Shown here one piece after another: positions 1 to 6,229 of a DNA stretch of 8,679 nucleotides. Made by a program: the position numbers and the translations under genes. This stretch comes from Flavobacteriales bacterium (GTDB taxonomy: Bacteria > Bacteroidota > Bacteroidia > Flavobacteriales > Parvicellaceae). Below the pieces are notes generated by a model, which was not told where the DNA came from, did not search any database, and saw only the letters and a list, made by a program, of their open reading frames with translations. How positions within the stretch are numbered: position 1 is the stretch's first letter; each line of letters starts with the position of its first letter. Location of the stretch: positions 1 to 8,679 of the forward strand of contig JAAZYJ010000383.1 of the NCBI GenBank assembly GCA_014239715.1. Direction: 5' to 3'.

Positions 1-525
1 AATTTTCTGAAAACAGGCTCAGTATTATATATTTCTGCAAAATGCGATAACCGGCCCATACCTGATGGTCGTATGAACTTTGAACAAGCAGCTTTGCTTG
101 GCATTGACGGAAATACTGATGAGGGAAACAGAGATATGGAAAAGATAGATGAGGACGAAGCGACCGCTCTTGGTCTTATCACCAGAGACACAGTGAAAAT
201 CCCAGCCATAGACTACATCTTCAATGGCTATAAAATTTGTGAATGCAAGGACACTGTAACAGATGAATACTTATACGATGTAACAGTACCACCTATGCAT
301 AATGCGGATAAAAGACAATTTGCTTTTGAGCTATCCAAAATATGGACTAAACGAACCCATGAAGGGCAATTCATTGTGCAGGCTACAGACATTGGCGATT
401 CTACCCACCCTAAACCTGTTTTCAAGGTTTATGACCCTAAGCCATTTGACCCATTCATGAGGCGTGATACCATGATCGTCGGGAATCTTACTAAGCACCA
501 CACTGAAGGTAACTGGAAAGACTAA
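1..525 (+). CDS. Unrecognised protein, 3' part only
   Basis: The reading frame is open from the first base of the window and ends at TAA 523-525, so this is the C-terminal 174 residues of a longer protein. The ATG at 73 is in frame but nothing marks it as the true start. I do not recognise the family. The visible part is soluble and acidic in its first half (an Asp/Glu-rich stretch at about 110-170), with a Cys-Glu-Cys motif encoded near 238-246, then a Pro/Asp-rich segment and a polar tail. No membrane segment or known catalytic motif is seen. Its stop overlaps the next gene's start by one base (TAATG), so it probably belongs to the same transcript as the DUF3822 gene. The coding call is supported by the long open frame and the tight junction; the function is unknown. 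Confidence 0.75.
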   Translation, partial: NFLKTGSVLYISAKCDNRPIPDGRMNFEQAALLGIDGNTDEGNRDMEKIDEDEATALGLITRDTVKIPAIDYIFNGYKICECKDTVTDEYLYDVTVPPMHNADKRQFAFELSKIWTKRTHEGQFIVQATDIGDSTHPKPVFKVYDPKPFDPFMRRDTMIVGNLTKHHTEGNWKD

Positions 526-1328
526 TGCAGCCAATGCTGTTTCAAAATACAACTGAAGATTTCAGGACCAATAATCAAAACCACCTCAACATAGAGTGTG
601 GTTTTGGTCTTTTTAAGGCCATTGTTTTCAATCCGGCAACAAATGATATTATTTGGGCATGTTCCAGAGAAACTACGGGAATTGAGAAAACCCTGAAGGA
701 GCTTGAATTGAGTCAAACCGGGTTTGCACAGGTCACCATCAACCTGATCAATTCTTACTCTACTCTAATCCCCAATCAGCTTTTTGAAGAAGACCAGCTC
801 GATAATTACCTCAGCTACAACTTTGAAACAATAGACCATACGGTTTCGGCTTTTGACTCCTTAAAAACGTTGGAGGCCCGCAATTGCTATCTATTATTCA
901 AAAAAGAAAGGGAAGATATATACCGCCTGTTCAACAATGCACGTATTGGACATCAATCATCGGCGTTCATTGAATTGAACCGCACTTCGAAATCTTTGGT
1001 CCTGATCGAGATGCACCCAACTCATTTTCAGCTCATGCATGTCCAAGACAATGATTTTAAAGTGTTTAATTGCTTCGCCTATGAAAATGCTGAAGACCTG
1101 CTATATTATGTAACCTATGCCCTGCGGCAGCTGCATATTGAGAAAAATGCAAAAATCGAAATTTCCGGTTGGATAGACAGCAAACATAAAGTTTACCAAA
1201 AATTAAAAGAATACCTCCCGGCACTACAAATCAGGAAAGCTGATATAGCCCCTTTAAAACCCGGTTGCATTCCACTAAAGGAAATTCACCATTTTAATCA
1301 GGTAATCCGTCAACACATTTGCGCATAA
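525..1328 (+). CDS. DUF3822 family protein
   Basis: This is a 267-residue protein of the Bacteroidota-specific DUF3822 family, which has no established function. From memory, a structural-genomics model of a family member shows an actin-like (PilM/FtsA-type) ATPase fold. The sequence fits that layout: an N-terminal beta-hairpin-like segment (about residues 22-45), a helical middle, then a second similar core beginning near residue 150 (strands LVLIEM, FQLMHV, then FNCFAYENAEDLLYYV). The acidic phosphate-loop residues of active actin-like ATPases are not evident, so ATP binding is doubtful. There is no signal peptide. The start is ATG 525, overlapping the previous stop by one base; an ATG at 534 is a possible alternative. 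The 3' end overlaps rsmD by 10 nt. Placement directly before rsmD is, to my knowledge, common in Bacteroidota and hints at a role near ribosome assembly, but that is inference. A terminator-like hairpin lies inside codons 18-30. Confidence 0.85.
   Translation: MQPMLFQNTTEDFRTNNQNHLNIECGFGLFKAIVFNPATNDIIWACSRETTGIEKTLKELELSQTGFAQVTINLINSYSTLIPNQLFEEDQLDNYLSYNFETIDHTVSAFDSLKTLEARNCYLLFKKEREDIYRLFNNARIGHQSSAFIELNRTSKSLVLIEMHPTHFQLMHVQDNDFKVFNCFAYENAEDLLYYVTYALRQLHIEKNAKIEISGWIDSKHKVYQKLKEYLPALQIRKADIAPLKPGCIPLKEIHHFNQVIRQHICA
576..614 (+). terminator. Terminator-like hairpin inside the DUF3822 gene
   Basis: A 9-bp perfect stem forms between CAAAACCAC (576-584) and GTGGTTTTG (598-606). An inner CTC/GAG pairing (585-587 with 594-596) leaves a one-base bulge and a six-base loop. 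A T-rich run, TCTTTTT, follows at 608-614. It starts about 50 nt after the upstream stop codon, the usual distance for an intrinsic terminator, yet it lies in codons 18-30 of the DUF3822 gene. The run begins two bases after the stem and is interrupted by C, so termination could be weak. It may act as an attenuator sensitive to translation, or be chance. Confidence 0.3.
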
Positions 1329-1846
1329 TTTCCGGTAAATACAGAAGCAAGAGAATCAAAGCGCCCAAGGCGATAAAAGCACGACCGACAACGGATTTTG
1401 CTAAAGAAAGTCTGTTTAACATCCTCAGTAATAAGTATGAACTGGAACAAGTACAAGTACTGGACCTTTTCTCGGGAACCGGCAATATATCATACGAATT
1501 CGGTTCACGTGGAGCACAAAATATCCTGGCCGTAGACATTGCCCATTCCAGCCAGAAGTTTATTTCCGAAATGGCGGAAGAAATGGGGTTACCGATCCGA
1601 GCAGTTAAAGCAAACGTTTTTCACTTCTTAAGCAAACACACAGGTAAATACGATATTATTTTTGCAGACCCTCCTTACTTTCACAAGGATGTCTCTCTAA
1701 TTCCTCAATTGATCTACGGCCAAAACTTATTGAAACCAAAAGGCATTTTGATCGTTGAGCATGATAAACAAATCGATTTTTCCAAAGAGGAACGATTCTT
1801 GGAACTCAGGAAGTACGGGAAAGTGAATTTCTCTTTCTTTGAGTAG
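1319..1846 (+). CDS. rsmD: 16S rRNA (guanine(966)-N2)-methyltransferase RsmD
   Basis: RsmD transfers a methyl group from S-adenosylmethionine to the N2 of G966 (E. coli numbering) in 16S rRNA during small-subunit assembly. The 175-residue product has the family's N-terminal signature MRIISGKYR followed by RPTTDFAKESLFNIL (22-36), the SAM-binding motif I VLDLFSGTGNIS (47-58) and the catalytic DPPY motif (117-120). It is slightly shorter than the E. coli enzyme but complete. The start is TTG at 1319: the family signature begins exactly there and no ATG lies in a suitable place. The start lies within the last codons of the DUF3822 gene (10-nt overlap), which suggests translational coupling. The stop TAG is 9 bp before coaD; rsmD followed by coaD is a widespread pairing in bacteria. 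Confidence 0.96.
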   Translation: MRIISGKYRSKRIKAPKAIKARPTTDFAKESLFNILSNKYELEQVQVLDLFSGTGNISYEFGSRGAQNILAVDIAHSSQKFISEMAEEMGLPIRAVKANVFHFLSKHTGKYDIIFADPPYFHKDVSLIPQLIYGQNLLKPKGILIVEHDKQIDFSKEERFLELRKYGKVNFSFFE

Positions 1847-1855
1847 ATTAAAGTT

Positions 1856-2314
1856 ATGGACCGTATCGCAATATTTCCGGGATCTTTCGATCCAATCACA
1901 AAAGGACACGAGAACATTATTCTTCGCGCTTCGCAGCTATTCGATAAAATAATTGTTGCTGTAGGGAATAACTCCGATAAAAATTCCTTTTTCACGTTAG
2001 AGCAAAGAGTTGAATTCATTAAACAGACCTTTGTAACCAAATCAGGTATTGAAGTTGATACATATGATGGATTAACAGTCGAATACTGCAAAAGAATGAA
2101 TGCCAGATTTATATTACGAGGATTGCGTAGCTCTTTGGATTTTGAGTATGAAAAATCTATTTCCCAGCTCAACAGGAATCTTGCCGGTGATATAGATACG
2201 GTCTTTTTGATCACAGCCCCTGAATTTGCGGCTATCAGCTCTACCATCGTGAGAGAAATACTAGCTAACAAGGGTGATGTCACGCCCTTCATTCCGGATA
2301 ACGTCTCGTTATGA
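1856..2314 (+). CDS. coaD: Phosphopantetheine adenylyltransferase
   Basis: CoaD makes dephospho-CoA from 4'-phosphopantetheine and ATP, the penultimate step of coenzyme A synthesis, as a cytoplasmic hexamer. The 152-residue protein is full length. Visible motifs are PGSFDPITKGH (8-18), with the TxGH nucleotidyltransferase signature ending at His18, RGLR (88-91) and ISSTIVRE (127-134), which contributes to ATP binding in the family. Asp-Phe-Glu-Tyr-Glu followed by a Gln-Leu-Asn-Arg segment (95-107) is also typical. The start ATG is 9 bp after rsmD; no Shine-Dalgarno sequence is seen, as is common in Bacteroidota. Its stop overlaps the start of the next gene as ATGA, so the thioredoxin-like gene is probably translated by re-initiation. 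Confidence 0.98.
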   Translation: MDRIAIFPGSFDPITKGHENIILRASQLFDKIIVAVGNNSDKNSFFTLEQRVEFIKQTFVTKSGIEVDTYDGLTVEYCKRMNARFILRGLRSSLDFEYEKSISQLNRNLAGDIDTVFLITAPEFAAISSTIVREILANKGDVTPFIPDNVSL

Positions 2315-3804
2315 TAAGGATCTATCTGGTAATGCTATTGGTGTTCGGGCCCTGGTTCTATAATTTTGGGCAAAATGTCACCGTCCATGGCAGAGCTCCA
2401 GGATTCACCGGCAAACATGTTTATCTCAACTGTTATTCTGATTATTTGTCACAGGCCTATAAAAAGTTGGATTACACTATTATTGATACGGCCGGCAATT
2501 TCTCATTGAATACAAACCTTGATAAGATCACTGAAACCTTCATACAGATACAGGACAAATCAGGAGTTTTATATATCGATCCCGGCACGAGTGATTATTA
2601 CATTTATTTCCCTTCTCTAGAACAGCAAGACTACTATAACGGCAAAAGTGTGCAGCTTGTAATGGACAGCTTGGATAAAAATGACATTAACACCCTGATC
2701 ATTGACTACCAGCAACGGCTGAATCATTTTCTGCATGTCGGACCTTATGAGGAAAGTAACGACACAACCTGGAATCTGGCCAGAATTATTCTATCCACCG
2801 AAGGACTGGAAGAAATCAGGAAATTTCAAGCGGCATGTAAAGCTGAATATGCGAATGTAGACCATCCATTCTTTCTTGATTATGTGAACTATTCTATCGC
2901 AGGGTATGAACAATTCGCAGGTGGCATTGACAACATTAACCACAACAAGAAATGGATCTACGACAAATACATTCTTGACAAGGACATTTTATACGACAAT
3001 CCAAACTATATGTATTTCCTTTTTGAGTTTTACGAAAAGCCCTTCAATATGCTTGGGAGGACAAACTTTATCGCTCTTGAAGAGCTGGTAAATGACTATG
3101 CAAGCTATGGGTTACTGTTAAATCTGATCCGCTCCGAATACTTGTTACAGGCCCCCCAGATATCCGAGCTGATACTCATAAAAGGTATTATGGAAGAATA
3201 CCATTCGGGCAGATATTATAAGGAAAACCTAATCCATATTCTGGACAGCGTAAATCTATCTTCACCATTTGAACAAAATAAAATACTTGCAAATAACTTA
3301 AAACACATTCTCACCAGACTCGAAAAGGGGTATACGGCTCCCGACTTCAGCTTGATCACTACGCAATCGGACACGATTACAAGAGACTCTTTCAATAAAA
3401 AATATATCTACCTGGATTTCTTCCACACAGAAAGCACTCCCTCCCTTTCAGAAAAATTGCTCATTCCGGATTTAAAAACTAAGTATGGGAAATACATTGA
3501 GTTTGTCTCCATTTGTTTGGATGAAGACCCCAAAGCACTGAACAGGTTTCTGAAACAAAATCCGACTTACGATTGGCACTTCGCTCATTACGAAGGCGAC
3601 CTAACATTATTGGAAAATTACAATGTACGTTCGGTACCTTGCTATTATTTGATCGGGCCTGATGGTGAGATGATCGATGCAAATGCTCTTCGGCCCGCTC
3701 CGTTAAGTCCGGGAGCAGAATACACAACGATTGATAAAACTTTTTGGGCAATCAGAACAAAGATGCAGCAACATAAAGAACTCAGAATCGGCGTAAAAGA
3801 TTAA
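2311..3804 (+). CDS. Secreted TlpA-like thioredoxin-fold protein lacking CxxC
   Basis: This 497-residue protein begins with a hydrophobic signal segment (about residues 4-19), probably cleaved before Gln21; no lipobox cysteine is seen, so a soluble periplasmic protein is most likely. Next comes a beta-rich N-terminal part (about 22-105) resembling the DUF4369-type domain found before thioredoxin domains in Bacteroidota, then a helical middle (about 115-335), then a TlpA/ResA-like thioredoxin domain (about 338-480) opening with GYTAPDFSL. Where family members carry CxxC this one has S375-T-P-S378, so the usual disulfide chemistry is not possible there. The cis-proline position is kept (V442-P443-C444) and followed by the standard YYLIGPDG strand. 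A role in binding or folding rather than redox transfer is plausible but is inference. The gene overlaps coaD by 4 nt and ends in a TTAA shared with the convergent Nudix gene. Confidence 0.88.
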   Translation: MIRIYLVMLLVFGPWFYNFGQNVTVHGRAPGFTGKHVYLNCYSDYLSQAYKKLDYTIIDTAGNFSLNTNLDKITETFIQIQDKSGVLYIDPGTSDYYIYFPSLEQQDYYNGKSVQLVMDSLDKNDINTLIIDYQQRLNHFLHVGPYEESNDTTWNLARIILSTEGLEEIRKFQAACKAEYANVDHPFFLDYVNYSIAGYEQFAGGIDNINHNKKWIYDKYILDKDILYDNPNYMYFLFEFYEKPFNMLGRTNFIALEELVNDYASYGLLLNLIRSEYLLQAPQISELILIKGIMEEYHSGRYYKENLIHILDSVNLSSPFEQNKILANNLKHILTRLEKGYTAPDFSLITTQSDTITRDSFNKKYIYLDFFHTESTPSLSEKLLIPDLKTKYGKYIEFVSICLDEDPKALNRFLKQNPTYDWHFAHYEGDLTLLENYNVRSVPCYYLIGPDGEMIDANALRPAPLSPGAEYTTIDKTFWAIRTKMQQHKELRIGVKD

Positions 3805-4391
3805 TTGTAGGCGTCTAAAACATCCTGAATTGAACCATACGTATTCATCATTACTCGACTCCAATGCTGCATGGATATCCACTCCGCTTTTGTGATACCT
3901 TCTTCTAATTGAGGAGTCAACGTGCGATCTCCACTGTATTCCATAAGATACCAATACGTTTGCTTTAGCATCCAGTTTCCATTGTGAAAATAAGTGTGAT
4001 AAGTTTCAATTAACATATTCAATAATTCAGGCACTTCTATGCCGCATTCCTCCATCACTTCACGAACGGCAGCTTCTTCAGGCATTTCACCGTGTTCCAT
4101 TTTACCTTTTGGCAAGTCCCACTTGTCATTTCGATAAATAAAAAGGAATTCTTCCTTGTTTCGAACCAATCCGCCCGCGGCTTTGATCGGCAAAAATAAT
4201 GTGCAAAAGTTCTTCCAGTCGGTTTTACTACCCAGTACTAACGTAGACATATTGTGATCATGGTAGTCAAAAAAGTCATCCAGAACCAATGTAGGGTCAT
4301 ACTCCATTATTCCCACACCTTCAGAAACAGCAATTCCCTCAAGGCTCGAAAGAAAAAAAAGAGGTTTATCGTTTATAAAAACTTTATACAT
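3801..4391 (-). CDS. Nudix hydrolase, substrate unknown
   Basis: This 196-residue cytoplasmic protein has a perfect Nudix box, GX5EX7REVMEECGI, at residues 96-118 (metal-binding glutamates E111, E114 and E115). It therefore probably cleaves a nucleoside diphosphate linked to another group, with Mg2+. KWDLPKGKME just before and within the box is typical. The first roughly 70 residues form an extension ahead of the Nudix fold that I do not recognise as a named domain; the C-terminal part (about 120-196) is an ordinary Nudix tail. The start is ATG at 4391-4389, only 8 bp from the start of pyrE on the other strand. The coding strand has a run of eight T at codons 11-14, close to the start. The convergent end shares TTAA with the upstream operon. 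Being next to pyrE raises the idea of nucleotide or PRPP-derivative cleanup, but no substrate can be read from the sequence. Confidence 0.93.
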   Translation of the reverse strand: MYKVFINDKPLFFLSSLEGIAVSEGVGIMEYDPTLVLDDFFDYHDHNMSTLVLGSKTDWKNFCTLFLPIKAAGGLVRNKEEFLFIYRNDKWDLPKGKMEHGEMPEEAAVREVMEECGIEVPELLNMLIETYHTYFHNGNWMLKQTYWYLMEYSGDRTLTPQLEEGITKAEWISMQHWSRVMMNTYGSIQDVLDAYN

Positions 4392-4394
4392 TTG
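4365..4394 (+). promoter_or_regulatory. Predicted pyrE promoter
   Basis: TACATTTG at 4387-4394 matches the Bacteroidota -7 consensus TAnnTTTG exactly. An imperfect -33 element, TTTA (4365-4368), lies 18 bp upstream. The box covers the start codon of the Nudix gene on the other strand. Transcription would begin at about 4399-4401, on or next to the pyrE ATG at 4400, so the mRNA would be leaderless or nearly so. A 6-bp inverted repeat, TATAAA-AAC-TTTATA (4374-4388), runs into the box. Confidence 0.55.
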
Positions 4395-4399
4395 CGGCT

Positions 4400-5047
4400 A
4401 TGATTTTCAGACCCGAAACAGCTTCAAAAGTAGCTGAATTATTACTTCAAATCAAGGCAATTAAACTTCAACCCAGTAATCCGTTTACCTGGGCTTCCGG
4501 AATTAAATCGCCAATCTACTGTGATAACAGGGTCATTTTGTCTTATCCGGATATAAGAACCTACATTAGACAAGAGATGTGCGAAGCTATTCAAAACAGC
4601 TATTCTTCACCATCGGTGATTGCAGGAGTTGCAACCGGAGGAATTCCATTTGGCACCCTAGTGGCGCAAGAATTAGGCGTTGGATTTGCCTATGTCAGAT
4701 CATCCAGCAAAGGACATGGATTACAAAATCAGGTTGAAGGGGTTGTGAATCCCGGTCAGGATGTCGTTGTTATTGAAGATCTTGTCTCGACAGGCATGAG
4801 CAGTCTGGACGCTGTTGCTGCTTTGCGAAACAAAGAAGCCTCAATTAAAGGTATGATAGCCATTTTCAGCTATGGTTTTGACAGCACTTATGAACGATTC
4901 AAGAAAGAACGCTGTCCTATAACTGTTCTTTGTGACTATGATCACCTTTTAGAAATTGCGCTGAAAACCAAATACATCAACGAGAAAGAACTGAAATCGA
5001 TCCAAATGTGGAGAAAAGATCCAGAATCCTGGAGTAATCAATTATGA
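4400..5047 (+). CDS. pyrE: Orotate phosphoribosyltransferase
   Basis: PyrE joins orotate to PRPP to give orotidine 5'-monophosphate, the fifth step of pyrimidine synthesis, as a cytoplasmic dimer. The 215-residue protein shows the 5-phosphoribosyl-diphosphate binding motif VVVIEDLVSTGMSS (122-135, acidic pair E126-D127), the mobile catalytic loop R100-SSS-KGHG (100-107, with Lys104 and His106), and the N-terminal substrate region WASGIKSPIYCDNR (31-44). The loop has Ser101 where enterobacterial enzymes have a second basic residue; I believe this is common in Bacteroidota. The start ATG is immediately downstream of a perfect -7 box, which implies a leaderless or nearly leaderless message. The stop overlaps the SRPBCC gene as ATGA, so the two form an operon. 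Confidence 0.97.
   Translation: MIFRPETASKVAELLLQIKAIKLQPSNPFTWASGIKSPIYCDNRVILSYPDIRTYIRQEMCEAIQNSYSSPSVIAGVATGGIPFGTLVAQELGVGFAYVRSSSKGHGLQNQVEGVVNPGQDVVVIEDLVSTGMSSLDAVAALRNKEASIKGMIAIFSYGFDSTYERFKKERCPITVLCDYDHLLEIALKTKYINEKELKSIQMWRKDPESWSNQL
4425..4455 (-). promoter_or_regulatory. Predicted Nudix gene promoter
   Basis: On the minus strand TACTTTTG (4432 down to 4425) matches TAnnTTTG exactly. A TTG (4455-4453) lies 20 bp upstream, inside the range reported for Bacteroidota -33 elements. Transcription would start near 4418-4420, giving a leader of about 28 nt before the Nudix ATG. The whole promoter lies inside the first 20 codons of pyrE. Confidence 0.5.
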
Positions 5048-5454
5048 CAGAAATTATAAGCAATAAAGCAGAGATCACAGCCGACATTGGTTCCGTATTC
5101 TCATTTTTGGAGGACATGAATAATTATGAGTTGTTATTGCCAAAAGATAACATATCAAATTGGGAGGCAAACGGTGAACATTTTTCTTGTAAAATTCAGA
5201 ATACGTATAAAATTTCATTAAAAAAGAACGGGGAAATCGAGAACAGCGAAATACGTCTTGTTTCGACCGAAGACTCACCTCTACGGTTCAGTCTTGACAT
5301 CAAATTGAGCGTAATCGATCAAAATGTAACGGGTGCCCAATTGTACTGTAACGCTGATCTTAACCCTTTTCTGAAAATGATGGCACTCAATCCGCTTCAA
5401 AACCTATTCAATTACATGGCGAATCGTTTAGAAAAGGTATTTCCAACAAACTAA
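5044..5454 (+). CDS. SRPBCC-fold (START-like) protein
   Basis: This small cytoplasmic protein of 136 residues has the layout of the SRPBCC/polyketide-cyclase superfamily: a first strand (residues 3-12), two short helices with the typical 'VFSFLEDMNNYELLLP' stretch (17-32), a run of beta strands (about 38-105) and a long C-terminal helix (about 110-133). Such folds bind hydrophobic ligands in a deep pocket. No catalytic residue can be assigned and the ligand is unknown. It starts in an ATGA overlap with pyrE, so it should be co-translated with it; I recall this pairing in other Bacteroidota but cannot confirm how widely it is kept. Its stop codon overlaps that of birA on the other strand (CTAA, 5451-5454). 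The fold assignment is fairly sure; the role is not. Confidence 0.82.
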   Translation: MTEIISNKAEITADIGSVFSFLEDMNNYELLLPKDNISNWEANGEHFSCKIQNTYKISLKKNGEIENSEIRLVSTEDSPLRFSLDIKLSVIDQNVTGAQLYCNADLNPFLKMMALNPLQNLFNYMANRLEKVFPTN

Positions 5455-6197
5455 AGGAATTTCACTTCTTTAAATAAATAGCTCCGGATTTCTGAATCAC
5501 ATTTAAGAATTAACTCTCCGGAGTCCTTAACATCTGCGATCTCTCCTGAAAACTTTGTGCCGGACGCAACGTCTTCGTACTGCAATTGTTTGCGGTATCC
5601 AAGCAAAACAGAAGTGTATCCATGCTTGATTTCAGCTCTGTGTTGAGATTTTAATTTAAGATAATTGACTTCTAGCATTGAGCTGAGTAATTCCAATATG
5701 GCGCCAATGTTTTGATGCTTTCCCGTCACGTTAAACACGGATGTTGCGGCGAGACTTTTTTCGAAAACGATCTGATTGACATTCAAGCCAATACCAACAA
5801 TGGAAGAATTGATCTTATCGCCTTGAATATTATTTTCAATTAAAATACCTGCAATCTTCAGAGCACCGACCAATATGTCGTTTGGCCACTTAATAATTGC
5901 CGCAATTCCTAAAGACCTTAGCACCTTAACAATGGCTAATGAAACCGCCATCGAAAGAAAGAACCTATGCTCTATTTTTAGGAAATTTGGTCTCAAAACG
6001 TAAGAGCAGGTTAAATTCTCTCCGGGAGCAGAAATCCATGTGTTTTCGGACAGACCTCTGCCTTTTGTCTGCTTATCTGCCATAATTACAGTCCCATCAA
6101 GCACATTTGTCTCTTTAATCAAATTGGCAGCAAAATTGTTCGTTGATTCTACAGAAGGTAATTCTATTTTGTTTTGACCGATGAACAATGTTGGCAT
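5451..6197 (-). CDS. birA: Biotin--[acetyl-CoA-carboxylase] ligase
   Basis: BirA activates biotin with ATP and transfers it to a lysine of the biotin carboxyl carrier protein, as needed for fatty acid synthesis. The 248-residue protein contains the BPL/LplA catalytic core: ESTN (17-20), GRG (46-48), KWPNDILV (103-110), KIAGILIE (114-121, active lysine K114) and GIGLNVN (135-141), followed by the small C-terminal SH3-like domain (about 203-248). It has no N-terminal winged-helix DNA-binding domain, so it is an enzyme only and not a biotin repressor. The biotin-binding loop reads G-R-G-L-S-E-N-T-W (46-54), with Leu, Ser and Glu where E. coli has Arg118, Arg119 and Gly120. The start is ATG 6197. 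The gene is divergent from rsfS across 79 bp and convergent with the SRPBCC gene through overlapping stops. Confidence 0.95.
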   Translation of the reverse strand: MPTLFIGQNKIELPSVESTNNFAANLIKETNVLDGTVIMADKQTKGRGLSENTWISAPGENLTCSYVLRPNFLKIEHRFFLSMAVSLAIVKVLRSLGIAAIIKWPNDILVGALKIAGILIENNIQGDKINSSIVGIGLNVNQIVFEKSLAATSVFNVTGKHQNIGAILELLSSMLEVNYLKLKSQHRAEIKHGYTSVLLGYRKQLQYEDVASGTKFSGEIADVKDSGELILKCDSEIRSYLFKEVKFL

Positions 6198-6229
6198 TAC
6201 GTATGTATTAACAGTGGGTAAAAGTAGAT

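Noticed and set aside
1313..1320. CACATTTG overlapping the rsmD TTG start as a possible internal promoter
   Set aside because: It has one mismatch at the first base of the consensus, so it is too weak to call.
1714..2292. Long open frame (192 codons) on the minus strand opposite rsmD and coaD
   Set aside because: It covers coaD, whose motifs are all intact on the plus strand. The product has no recognisable domain and no promoter or neighbour supports it; it is a shadow of codon use.
2359..2366. TAATTTTG, a perfect -7 consensus match inside the thioredoxin-like gene
   Set aside because: No gene start follows at a useful distance on the plus strand. An 8-base motif with two free positions is expected by chance several times in A/T-rich DNA of this length.
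3955..3962. TACGTTTG, another perfect -7 match, on the plus strand within the Nudix gene
   Set aside because: It is about 440 bp from pyrE, which has a better-placed box, so it is probably chance, although an antisense transcript cannot be excluded.
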